A DNA stretch of 64,000 bases, from NCBI GenBank assembly GCA_002778195.1, contig PCDI01000012.1, positions 186,001-250,000 on the forward strand, given 5' to 3'. The notes beneath the pieces are model-generated. The model was not told the origin of the DNA. It did not search any database and worked only from the letters and a program-made list of their open reading frames with translations. A program made the translations under genes and the position numbers. This document shows, piece after piece, positions 10,285-19,125 of the stretch. This DNA comes from Raffaelea ambrosiae (lineage: Eukaryota > Ascomycota > Sordariomycetes > Ophiostomatales > Ophiostomataceae). Within the stretch, counting starts at the first letter, position 1. Every line of letters starts with the position of its first letter.

Positions 10285-11262
10285 TCACTTCCCATGCCCC
10301 TTCTTCTTGGCCGGCTCCGGCACCAGCCCGGCCCTGACAAAGGAATCGCGGGCCGCCTGGTTGATCAGCGCAAACCGCCGCGGCCCCAGCTTGTGGCCGC
10401 CGTACCATCGCGTCACCACCACCATGACGTTCCACAGGTCCATCAGCTGCATCAGGTGCAGCAGCCGGCCACCGGCTGCGGTCTCGCCGTCATCGTCGCA
10501 GTCCTGGAACACGACCGCCGCCTTCTTGCCGTCCTCTCCGGGGTCGTGGCGGATGCGCCACGCCGTCATGTTGTGCGTGGCCGACCGCACACGCCGGTCC
10601 GTCGCCAGCAGGTACTGCACGTAAGCGTCGGCCTGGGCCGGCGACGTGACCGGCGCGCAGCGCGCCACGAACACCGACTTGAGCTCGATCAACGGCTCCG
10701 CAATCGTCCACGGTGGTGGTGCCATGGTCGTCAGCGCCAGCGACGCCTCCTCGACATGCCGCTCGGACTGGCGCGTGCCCTCCTCGTAGTCCTCCTCTTC
10801 TTCGGCATCGGGCCCCTCGCCGCCCGCCGCCGCCGCCCCCTCCTCGTTCTCCCGCTCTTCCTGCTTCAGCCTGAGGAACTCCTCGACCGCGTCAAACAGA
10901 CACACAAGCCCTGGGCCAAAGGTAGTAACGACCGCCAGCCGGAACCGCTCGACATCGCGCGCCGCCTCGCCCGGCCGCCTCGACCCGCTGTCGCCGACGC
11001 TCACAACGCCTAGCACGTCCGGCGGGTCGGGCCCCGACGGATAGCCGGGTGGGAAGACCACACGCAGACTGAGGCGGTGGCCGAGGCTGGCTGCATCGTC
11101 GGCCACATCGTCAAGCGCCTTGGGCACAGCCAGAATGGCCACATCGCCGCCCCCGCTCTTGCTGCCCGCCTTGGCAGCCGCTGCTCCCGTCAAGACCAGC
11201 GTGCCCTCTCCATAGATGGAGTTGATGGCCTCGACCTCGTCGGTGAGATCTTCGGAGGGCAT
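10285..11262 (-). CDS. YIH1: YIH1/IMPACT-like RWD + Impact-N domain protein
   Basis: A single frame of 325 residues. The N-terminal part (LTDEVEAINSIYGEGTLVL, then LSLRVVFPPGYPSGPDPPDVL) is an RWD domain, with the Y/PxYP-type core. After an acidic Glu/Ala linker (about 145-165) comes the Impact N-terminal (UPF0029) domain: FVARCAPVTSPAQADAYVQYLL, then DDDGETAAGGRLLHLMQLM and VVVTRWYGGHKLGPRRF. In yeast and mammals this pair binds Gcn1 and damps activation of the eIF2alpha kinase Gcn2, so it tunes general amino-acid control. Start ATG at 11262 begins directly at the RWD domain as in homologues. It is divergent, with 361 bp between starts, from the AIG2-like gene. Family call strong; orthology to YIH1 likely. 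Confidence 0.9.
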   Translation of the reverse strand: MPSEDLTDEVEAINSIYGEGTLVLTGAAAAKAGSKSGGGDVAILAVPKALDDVADDAASLGHRLSLRVVFPPGYPSGPDPPDVLGVVSVGDSGSRRPGEAARDVERFRLAVVTTFGPGLVCLFDAVEEFLRLKQEERENEEGAAAAGGEGPDAEEEEDYEEGTRQSERHVEEASLALTTMAPPPWTIAEPLIELKSVFVARCAPVTSPAQADAYVQYLLATDRRVRSATHNMTAWRIRHDPGEDGKKAAVVFQDCDDDGETAAGGRLLHLMQLMDLWNVMVVVTRWYGGHKLGPRRFALINQAARDSFVRAGLVPEPAKKKGHGK

Positions 11263-11623
11263 GGTTGCGTGCCCGGAGTTGAGGAGGGCGCGTGAGTTGT
11301 ATGTAGTTTTGATACACCAGAGGTGAGCTCGTTAGTCGTGGTAAAAATCGAGTGGATGGCCAAGCACAAAAAAGGAAAGCGCACCCGGCACACTTGCGAA
11401 AACCGCAAACCGCCTAGGCAAACGCCGACGCTGCGAAAACCGGTGCCCTGCCAGTTAGTGGCCTCTGTGTCTTCAAGGCTTATCGCCGCCCATCGGCAAG
11501 CTTCCTTCCACTTCAACTCGGGTTCTCGCTGTCTGGCGCTCGCCTTCCTGCTCAGCTTTCGCATTGATAAACCAATTGCATTTTCCAGAGCGTAGCATTC
11601 TTTTGTACCGGATTTCTAGAAGA
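11263..11623. promoter_or_regulatory. Compact divergent promoter, YIH1-like / AIG2-like
   Basis: 361 bp between two start codons that read outward, so both promoters and both leaders must fit here. I see no clear TATA or known operator; the region is of mixed composition with no repeats. Confidence 0.5.
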
Positions 11624-12404
11624 ATGGCCGCCCAAACTAACAATACGGCCAATGCCGCGTCGCCAGAGCCAGCCGCGGCAAACGGCTTCTTCTACGGTAA
11701 CTGACTGCTTCTTTGCATCTTCATTCTTGATGCCTTCTTGTTTCCAATCGGAGAGAACGTCTTCTAACACGCATCCAGGCACTCTGGTCAGTGGTTATGC
11801 GAAACGGCAATGTCCAATGGCACCTACAAGGACAGCCTACTAACGACTCTCTCGTCAGATGGCCCCCGAAGTCTTCTTCACTGTCTGCTATCGGACCAAC
11901 AAGCCGCTGGCCGCCCTTGTCAAGGAGCACGACTTCCGGCCAGCCGTCCTTCCTGGATACAGCCGTCATCGCATCAAGGAGGCAGACTACCCGGGCATCA
12001 TTGCCGACGCTGACGAGACCGTTGGCAACACCGTCCGCGGCACTCTGGTGTCTGGCCTCACCGCCGCCAACATGTACCACCTTGATGTCTTTGAGGGCGA
12101 CGAGTATGAACGAAAGATGGTCAGCGTCAAGGTTGATGGTGAAGAGACTCCCGTCGAGGCCCAGGTCTACGTCTTCAAGCACGCGAACCGGCTCGAGCCG
12201 AAGGAATGGGACTTTGACGAGTTCCGCCGCGAAAAGATGCGGTCATGGACCCGGGCGGACCTGACATTCGAAGGTACAGCCTCACGAGATTGCAATTGCC
12301 AAAGCTGGAGACTTACTTGATCGCTGTCATTCTTCACTTGTGCCTAACCATTCTGCTTTTTTACAGGCTGCGATCCAGAACACCCCGCCACTGTCGTGAA
12401 CTGA
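11624..12404 (+). CDS. AIG2-family (gamma-glutamylcyclotransferase-like) protein with 8-nt micro-exon
   Basis: Four exons: 11624-11696, 11779-11786, 11859-12273, 12367-12404; together 177 residues. Junction phases are 1, 0 and 1 and all introns are GT-AG (82, 72 and 93 bp). Introns 1 and 2 both carry CTAAC branch points 12-17 nt before the acceptor. The protein starts with an Ala/Asn-rich tail and then FFYGTLMAPEVFF, the substrate-binding YGTL motif of the AIG2/GGCT fold; exon 2 supplies only the end of Gly and T-L. Downstream AVLPGYSRHRI, YPGI, VRGTLV and LDVFEGDEYERKMVSV complete the fold; the Glu of FEGDEYER matches the catalytic acid of gamma-glutamylcyclotransferases. The tail GCDPEHPATVVN comes from the last exon. 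Function is probably gamma-glutamylamine or glutathione-related cyclotransfer, but the fungal substrate is not established. Confidence 0.88.
11779..11786 (+). other. 8-nt micro-exon of the AIG2-like gene
   Basis: Exon 2 (GCACTCTG) is flanked by a CTAAC branch point and CCAG acceptor upstream and a GTCAGT donor downstream. It restores the invariant T-L of YGTL and the reading frame; skipping it would shift the frame of exon 3. Confidence 0.8.
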
Positions 12405-13042
12405 GAAGAAAACCTGTAGTCTCAAGTCGTGGAAGAACTTTTGAGTTGGGATTTCCTATCGATAATTTATGACATGGATTTGTGGTATACACGAGCAAAA
12501 GAATAGAGAGTGGTTGGATATTGAAACAACCCACCCTTGACTGTCTCGCAATTTTGCCTGTCGAATCGTCGAATCTGGCATTCAGCCATGGCGGTTTCCT
12601 AAAACGTCATCTACAGGAATAAAAGTGGGCCTACCCATGGTATCCCTTTGGGCTGTCGCGACGCGCGCTCCTTCCTTCTCTTTGCGCCCACTTAATAAAG
12701 CTCAAGTGACGTACTTTTGTGAACAAGGGAGGTCCAGAACGATCCCAACTAAAAACCGAAGCCTAAAAAAACAGATAATACAAAACAAACAAACACAATT
12801 TCTTCTCAGCCTTCACGATTTTGCGTATTTGTCCTCGCCACTTCCTCCATCCCTGCTCAGCGTCGCAACAATAGAGCTACTTGCGGCTGACAGCTGTCGC
12901 GTCACTAATTTCTACCCACTACACATTTTTTTATTTTTGTTTGTGCACTTTTACCTCTGCTTTTTGCTTTCCTTCTTCTCATGGTGCAGCGATCCGAAGT
13001 TTGCCGGCACCACCCTTTTTGAACACCATCCCCCCCTCAACC
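12405..13042. other. Intergenic, AIG2-like 3' / SAP protein promoter
   Basis: 638 bp between two plus-strand genes. T-rich sequence from about 12,790 to 13,040 suits the leader of the SAP gene. An in-frame open stretch continues upstream of the SAP ATG to about 12,881 but has no recognisable coding character. Confidence 0.4.
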
Positions 13043-15574
13043 ATGGCTGCTGTCGTTGCCACCGACTGGGCCAGGCTCAAGGTCGTCGACCTCAAGGCCG
13101 AGCTCAAGAAGCGCGGCCTGTCTGTCGCCGGTCGCAAAGAAGAGCTGGTTAAGCGCCTGTCCGAAAGCGATTCTTCGGATGCGCAAAGCGACGGAGATGA
13201 CCAGCAAGAGGCAGATGAAGCGGGGGAAGCTCCTGGGCGAGCAGACGAAGCCAGCGAGCAGAAAGGAGGCGACGATCAACCCTCCGAAGCCGTCGAGGCC
13301 GTCGAGGCCGTCGAGACCGCCGAACCCAGCAAAGCTGATGCTGCTGCTGCTGCTGCTGCTGCTGCAGAAACCGCCGAAGCTGTCGAGTCCTCCGAACCGG
13401 ATGCGCCAACGACAACCCAGCCCGTCGAGGCCACTGAAGACCAAGCCGAAGCTGCCAAGGAAGCCGCAGCTCCAGCCGCTGCCGGGGGTGAAGGCGCTGC
13501 ATCCGACGAGCCCGCCAAAGACAGCAAGGCCCCCGCCTTCATCGACACCCAAGCCCCTGCCTTACCCGATGCCATTCCAGCACCCATTTCGGCTGTTCCT
13601 GCGTCGGAAGTCGTTCAAGACGCGCAGAAGCGAAAGCGCCGGTCGGCCACCCCGCCGCCGTCCGTCCATATTGACGAGTCGTTCCCGAGCAACAAGCGCC
13701 AGCGTCTGGACGACAAAGCAGAGACCACAGCACAAGAGCCGCAAGCAGCCCCCCAAGCGCATGCAGAGGCGCAACAGCCAGAGCCCGAAACAAGTGCGAC
13801 TGCCCCAGAGGAGCACGCAGCTGCACATGAAACGACAGCGCACGAGGAAGCCGCTCCGACCGAGACGCAGCCCGATCCCGCCGTCGAGAAGACACCGCAG
13901 TCTACGACACAAGATGCAGAGGACACAAACATGGAAGAGGCAGCTCCAGCCCCGCAAGAGGACAGTGCAGACGACGACAACAAGGCTGTTCACGACGACG
14001 TCGCCGACGTCGCCGACGTTGCCGACGTTGCCGACGTTGCCGGCGAGGAAGACGAAGATATGGACATCGACGTCCCCCGTGCCCTGCATCCAGCGACCAC
14101 GGCCCTGTACATCAACAACTTTATGCGCCCGTTGCGTCCGGCCATGCTGGAAGAGCATCTGGCCTACCTTGCTGCCCCCCCGTCTGCGCGCAACCAGCCA
14201 GACCCCGCGGTAATCGTCAGCTCCTATCTCGACTCCATCAAAACGCATGCGTTTGTCGTCTTCCGTTCGGTGTCGGCTGCCTCGCGCGTCCGTGCTGCTT
14301 TGCATGGACGCGTCTGGCCAGACGACAGTAACAGACGTCCTCTGTGGGCCGACTTTGTACCACCCGAGCGCATACCCGACTGGATCGAGCAGGAGAGGGC
14401 TGAAGGTGGTGGCCGAGGCTCGCTGAAGAAGTGGGAGGTGGTTTACAACGAAAGCGAAAACGGCGACGGCAGCGACGGCGTGGTGGCCACACTGCAACTA
14501 GTGGGCTCGAGCAACGGCAACAACAACAACAACAACCAGGGGCTCGCATCACGGTTCCCTCCAAGCCAACCAGAGTCTTTTCTCGCGGCGTCAACAGCAG
14601 CACCAGGCGGTCCCAGCATCGAAGGTGCGCCCAAGGGCCCCAGAGGCCGTATGGGATCGTTGTCTGGCCCTCAATACGGTGGGCCATTCCGAGAGGAGTA
14701 CCGGAACGACAACACCATGGCCCGTCGGGATCTGGACTACGTACACACGACGCGCGAGCGGCCTCATCTGGATTATCAGCCTGTGCATCCCGACCTGGCA
14801 CATCGTCGCATGGACACCTTCAGGGACATTGTATTGCCCATGATGGATGCCGAGCCACCTCGCGGGGAGTACAGCAAGAACTACAACCGGTATACCTTTG
14901 AGGATGGTGATCGCCTCGTGGATCGGGGCTCCGAAAAGTTTGATGGGATTCGGCCACCGCATCGAGAGCGCGAGCGTCGCCGCGGTGGCGGCCGATACGG
15001 TGGCGGAGGAGGAGGAGGAGGTGGTGGTGGTGGTGGGCGACGCAGGCGGCGGCAGCAGTACGACGACTATCGGCCACCCCGACGTGATTGGGGCAGATAC
15101 GATGACTGGGACGACGACAACAGCAGACACGACAGGGACGATCGCGGCGACAAACATGGTGGCGACGACAGATACGGGGGCGACGACAGATACGGTGGCG
15201 ACGACAGATACGGTGGCGACGACAGGGACTACAACAGGGATGATCGATACGACAGGGACGGTGGGAGTGGTAGGGGTGATCGGGGTGGTCGGGGTGGTCG
15301 GGGTGATCGGGGTGATCGGGGTGATCGGGGCGGTAGGGGCCGCGGAGGTGACAGATACGGCCGGGACGACAGAGGCTACAGAGGCTATGATGATGACAGA
15401 GATGACCGAGGTGATAAGAGGTATCGCGACGAGAGGCGATACAACAGGAGAGACGACCGTCGCGACAACCGGCGGGAGGCCCGATGGGAGGACGACGACA
15501 ATCGATGGGATGACCGGCGGGGTGACGACCGGATGAGTGATCGGCATGGCGAGTACCGCGGTGGTCGTCGCTAA
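13043..15574 (+). CDS. SAP domain + RRM-like + RGG/DDR-repeat nuclear protein (Acinus-like)
   Basis: A single frame of 843 residues from ATG 13043, which opens right at the SAP domain (WARLKVVDLKAELKKRGL then GRKEELVKRL, about 9-40; DNA/chromatin-binding helix pair). Residues ~45-350 are acidic Ala/Glu/Pro-rich low complexity with poly-Ala (GCT repeats at ~13,337-13,365), EAV repeats and a DVADVADVADVA run. ALYINNFMRPLRPAMLEEHL ... THAFVVFRSVSAASRVRAAL (about 352-430) looks like a divergent RRM, followed by WADFVPPERIPDWIEQE. RERPHLDYQPV near 575 faintly recalls the RSB segment of Acinus, but this is uncertain. The C-terminus is a Gly-rich patch, four DDRYGG units, RGDRGG runs and an Arg/Asp tail, likely an RNA-binding disordered region. 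Role in splicing or exon-junction-type complexes is inference. Confidence 0.8.
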   Translation: MAAVVATDWARLKVVDLKAELKKRGLSVAGRKEELVKRLSESDSSDAQSDGDDQQEADEAGEAPGRADEASEQKGGDDQPSEAVEAVEAVETAEPSKADAAAAAAAAAETAEAVESSEPDAPTTTQPVEATEDQAEAAKEAAAPAAAGGEGAASDEPAKDSKAPAFIDTQAPALPDAIPAPISAVPASEVVQDAQKRKRRSATPPPSVHIDESFPSNKRQRLDDKAETTAQEPQAAPQAHAEAQQPEPETSATAPEEHAAAHETTAHEEAAPTETQPDPAVEKTPQSTTQDAEDTNMEEAAPAPQEDSADDDNKAVHDDVADVADVADVADVAGEEDEDMDIDVPRALHPATTALYINNFMRPLRPAMLEEHLAYLAAPPSARNQPDPAVIVSSYLDSIKTHAFVVFRSVSAASRVRAALHGRVWPDDSNRRPLWADFVPPERIPDWIEQERAEGGGRGSLKKWEVVYNESENGDGSDGVVATLQLVGSSNGNNNNNNQGLASRFPPSQPESFLAASTAAPGGPSIEGAPKGPRGRMGSLSGPQYGGPFREEYRNDNTMARRDLDYVHTTRERPHLDYQPVHPDLAHRRMDTFRDIVLPMMDAEPPRGEYSKNYNRYTFEDGDRLVDRGSEKFDGIRPPHRERERRRGGGRYGGGGGGGGGGGGGRRRRRQQYDDYRPPRRDWGRYDDWDDDNSRHDRDDRGDKHGGDDRYGGDDRYGGDDRYGGDDRDYNRDDRYDRDGGSGRGDRGGRGGRGDRGDRGDRGGRGRGGDRYGRDDRGYRGYDDDRDDRGDKRYRDERRYNRRDDRRDNRREARWEDDDNRWDDRRGDDRMSDRHGEYRGGRR
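15160..15345 (+). repeat. In-frame tandem repeats encoding DDRYGG and RGDRGG units
   Basis: 18-nt units (GACGACAGATACGGTGGC-like) in tandem at about 15,167-15,222, followed by 9-nt GGTGATCGG-like units to about 15,345. They lie inside the SAP gene and extend its disordered C-terminus; copy number may vary between strains. Confidence 0.75.
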
Positions 15575-16273
15575 CGATGCAAAGAATATGCGGAAGATCG
15601 AGGAAGAACTCGCCAGTCTAAGTGTATGCACCGTTCCAGAGGGGAAGGGGTTGGGCTTGTTTATTTCCTGGGGTCCTGGTGGATACGGCAGTTAACATCG
15701 TAACGTGAATATGCCAAACTTACAAAATATAACTACATAGTAGTAGAGGGCCTGCACACTCCACAGGTGCCTCGCTTTCAAGTACACGCCTCCCAACCAA
15801 AGTGCCTACGGGTTCGACTTTTTTTTGTCTTCTCTCTACCGTGTACACCGCAATGACTCCCATGTCCTAGTTGTCTTGGCAGTGGTCATATGCCGTGCTT
15901 AAAAGCATGACGGCCGTGATCGTGGCGGCCTCGAGACGGTGAAGCATCTGACACACGGGACCAAAATAAGAATACAAAGGCCTAGAAAAGTCGAGCCAGG
16001 AAACTCTGGACCTCCCTTTACGCTTTTTTCCCCCCATCTTGTTCTCCCAAACAGACAAAAAAGGGCCAAGATAAAAGATAAAAATGGTGTCAATTTTATG
16101 GCATCTTTATCTAGCAAATCATGAAAATCATGAAAAATCCATCCAGAAAAAAAGAAACCCACAACGCAACGCAACGCAATCCAGGCTATCCATCCATCCA
16201 TATATATATATATATTTACGTCCCACAACAACAGTTTCTTCAAATGTCCCGTCCGTCCCCCCCCCAGCTCACT
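15575..16273. other. Convergent 3' intergenic region, SAP gene / CPA1
   Basis: 699 bp between two stop codons. AT-rich with a short (TA)n run at about 16,199-16,215. No gene recognised. Confidence 0.45.
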
Positions 16274-17826
16274 TTACACATGGACGGGCGTCACGAGGGG
16301 CGTCGGCTCGACGCCGACGCGCTCCTTGCTCAGGATGTCGAGCAGCAGCTGGGACGGGCGGTTGTCCTTGTAGACCTGGGCGCTGTCCTTGTAGAGCTTG
16401 ACGTTGGCGAGGTAGCGGTCGAAGAGGAAGGAGGAGTCCATGGGGCCGCCCTTGGCCTCGGGGTGGAACTGGGTGGAGAAGATGGGGCGGGTCTTGTGGA
16501 TCATGCCCTCGTTGCTGCCGTCGTTGAGGTTGACAAAGTACTCCTTGAACTCGTCGGGCAGGGTGGCGGCGTCGACGGCGTAGCCGTGGTTCTGGCTGGT
16601 GATGTGGCACTGGCCGGTGGTGAGGTCGAGCGAGGGGATGTTGTGGGCGCGGTTGCCGTACTTGAGCTTGATGGTGGTGGCGCCCGCGGCCAGGGCCAGC
16701 AGCTGGTGGCCCAGGCAGATGCCCATGATGGGCACGGGCGACTCGCTCATCAGGCGGCGCAGGTTGTAGATGGTCTCCTGCAGGTGGGTCGGGTCGCCGG
16801 GCCCGTTGCTGATGAAGACGCCGTCAAAGTGCTCGGCCACCTTGTGGATGGGGTAGTCAAAGGGAAACACGGTCACGGCGGCGCCGCGGCTGACCAGGCT
16901 GCGCAGGATGTTCTCCTTGACGCCGCAGTCGATCAGGGCGACGTGGAAGTGGGCGCCCGGCGAGTCGACGACAAAGGGCGCCTTGGTGCTGACGCGCTTG
17001 ACCAGGTTGATCTGGGCCGGGTCGACGTAGCTCTCGTCCTCGTCGGCGTCGTACTCGTCGCCGGTGGAGATGCGCGCCAGCGAGGAGCCCTTCTCGCGCA
17101 GGTAGGTCACAATGGCGCGGGTGTCGACGCCGGAAATGGCCGGGATGCCCTCGCGGGCACACCACGTGGACAGGCTCTCGACGGCGGTCCAGTGGCTGTA
17201 CTGCTCGGCCACGTCGCCCACGACGATGCCGGCGCACTGGACGTGGGGCGACTCGAAGTACTTGAGCAGGTTGTACTGGTCGCGCTCGTTGGAGGGCACG
17301 CCGTAGTTGCCAATGAGCGGCTGGGTGAAGACGATGATCTGGCCGCGGTACGACGGGTCCGTCATGGACTCGGGGTAGCCGACCAGCGACGTCGTGAAGA
17401 CGGCCTCGCCAGACACGTTGGAGTTGGCGCCGAAAGCCGTGCCATGGAAGATGGGGCCATCCTGGGGATTGGAGTTAGTATAGAGAGAGAGAGAGAGGGG
17501 GGGGGGGGGGTGTGAAGGGGGGGAAGTGAGGCAGAGAAGTAAAGAGGGGCATGGGCACGTGAGCATGTGTAACATCAAAAACATACCCGAATGGTAAGCG
17601 TGGCGTCCACCTTGTTGGCCGGCGCAAAGGTGCGCTTGGAGCCTTCCGTGGGCATCTTGCGGCCCTTGCTGCCGTCAACAGGCACACCCGCGCCGGCCGA
17701 GCTGTTCAGGCGGACCTGGACCTGCATCATGCGCAGAGCCGAAGAGGCGCGGGGGGCGGCCATGGCCGCGCGGCTAGCAGCCGCTGCTGCCGGCTGGGCA
17801 AAGCGAAGAGGGATGCGGGCGAACAT
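16274..17826 (-). CDS. CPA1: Arginine-specific carbamoyl-phosphate synthase small (glutaminase) subunit, mitochondrial
   Basis: Exons 17826-17587 and 17461-16274 join in phase 0 over a 125-bp intron (GTATGT...CCCCAG), giving 475 residues. It hydrolyses glutamine and passes ammonia to the large subunit to make carbamoyl phosphate for arginine synthesis. Residues 1-~40 form an Arg/Ala/Ser-rich mitochondrial presequence. DGPIFHGTAFGANSNVSGEA begins the CPSase small-chain N-domain; the class I glutaminase domain holds nucleophile Cys329 (MGICLGHQLL) with His413 and Glu415 (STQFHPEAKGG) as the triad, all intact. NGPGDP at 299-304 is conserved. The leader carries the arginine attenuator uORF, so translation should be repressed by arginine. 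Start: the codon before the Met-Phe-Ala-Arg presequence is the first ATG after the uORF in this frame. Called arg-2 in Neurospora. Confidence 0.96.
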
Positions 17827-17995
17827 TGTCAATTCGGAGTGGATTGATTGGTGTTTGTTTGAAAAAAAAAAAAAGGTCTTTCAACGTGTCGAGTGGTTTC
17901 TTGTTTTCAGAGAGACGAGGGGGGGGGGGGGGAGAGAGAGAGAGGAACTGGGAGGGAAAGAGATCTGTAGTCGAGCCGGAGGCAGATGCAATTTA

Positions 17996-18382
17996 CTAGG
18001 CTATGCGGGCCCTCCACAGATGGTCTGCGAGCGTGTTAGAACAGATGGACAGGGCCATTGGGCTGGCAGAGGAGGGAGAGGGAGGTCGAGCGGGCTCGCG
18101 GGGAGCAAAGAGCAGCAGCGCAGGGCAAGCGGGAGAGGAAACGGCGGAAGGAGTCGTGATCGAGACGAACCTGAGAGATAGTCCTGGACAAAGTCAGTTA
18201 GCAACAGAAGGACACAGGAAGAGGCCAATTGGACCGAGACAGGCGCAGAGACTGCCTCAACAGCCGGCCCGGACCCTTTCTGGGACACAGTGGAGGGCTG
18301 CAGAGGAGCCTGGCTGAACAGGACAAGATCGGGTCGACAGGGGACGAACCTGAGAGGTGAAGATTGACGGGCGCCCGTTCAT
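17996..18382 (-). CDS. Arginine attenuator peptide (AAP) uORF of CPA1, three exons
   Basis: A 24-codon upstream frame assembled from 18382-18350 (encodes MNGRPSIFTSQ), 18183-18171 (DYLS plus one base) and 18024-17996 (completes Asp, then HLWRARIA and TAG). Sizes 33+13+29 = 75 nt, in frame. Introns of 166 and 146 bp are GT-AG, both with donor GTTCGT and both with a CTAAC branch point just before the acceptor. It differs from the Neurospora arg-2 peptide, as I remember it, at only a few positions (7 and 22-23). Asp12, known to be essential for arginine-dependent stalling, is present. Known mechanism: the nascent peptide stalls the ribosome at the uORF stop when arginine is high and prevents reinitiation or scanning to CPA1. 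The stop lies 169 nt before the CPA1 ATG. Confidence 0.94.
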
Positions 18383-19125
18383 AAGGGCGATTATTTTCGC
18401 TGCTCGGCTCAGAAGAAGGGAGCAGAAACAAGACGATATGGGAGTTTAAGAGGGGGGGTTGATTTTCTTCTTCTTTTCTCTTTAAGTTTGCGAATAGTGT
18501 TTTCTATGGGATTGAGAGCTGGCGGGGGGCAAAAGCGTGTGGAGGGATATCCGGAAGAGAGAAAAATTCTCCTTAGAAAGGGCGATGACTCTTTTTTTTT
18601 TCGTTGACTAGTACGGTGTACACCCGGGTGGTGGTGGTGGTGGTTTTTTTTTTTTTTGTCCGCCCTGGCGGGACGGCCAATTCGCCATTGGTGGTGGTGG
18701 TAGTGGTGGGGGTGGGCTGCACTGGTCTCTTACAGGGAGCAATTCGACGCCCCCTGTCTGCTGAATGGAGGGGCTCGCTCTGTGGCTGTTTGTTATTACT
18801 GACCGCCTCGCGCCGAGCAGTCACTAGTTAGGACATTGGAGCTAGGCGGGTTTAGGGCAGGTACACGAACAGACGGTTCTGGAACAAAGAAGGTACGGAA
18901 AGGGCGCGCCCAGAAGCGCATTGAGCCAATCAGAGGCCGCACACAGTCTTCTTACATTACAGCTATTAATACAGTTACATATGAAAATCCCCCCCCCCCG
19001 ATCTGAGTGGAACGTCGGACGAGAGAGAGATACTGGTACTTGGTATGTAGTTACAACAAAGTTGGTAAACTATTGGTTGGTTCCCACCTGACATATGCTA
19101 TCTGCTGGCCGGTCGAGGACAAAGG
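18383..19125. promoter_or_regulatory. CPA1 promoter region / kinase 3' region
   Basis: About 740 bp upstream of the attenuator uORF. On the plus strand GATGACTCTT at 18,584-18,593 fits the CPC1/GCN4 consensus RRTGACTCWT, about 200 bp before the uORF start. A GGT-rich tract (about 18,628-18,650 and 18,690-18,715) and T homopolymers are also present. Confidence 0.5.
18584..18593 (+). promoter_or_regulatory. Candidate CPC1/GCN4 binding site
   Basis: GATGACTCTT matches the general amino-acid control element. Its position upstream of CPA1 fits the known CPC1 regulation of the Neurospora orthologue. A single site; binding is not shown. Confidence 0.45.

Noticed and set aside
11859..12273. Start of the AIG2-like protein at the internal ATG 11,859
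   Set aside because: It would remove the YGTL substrate loop, which upstream exons supply with good splice signals.
16121..17515. 464-codon plus-strand frame opposite CPA1
   Set aside because: Antisense shadow; the minus strand encodes an intact glutaminase with catalytic triad.
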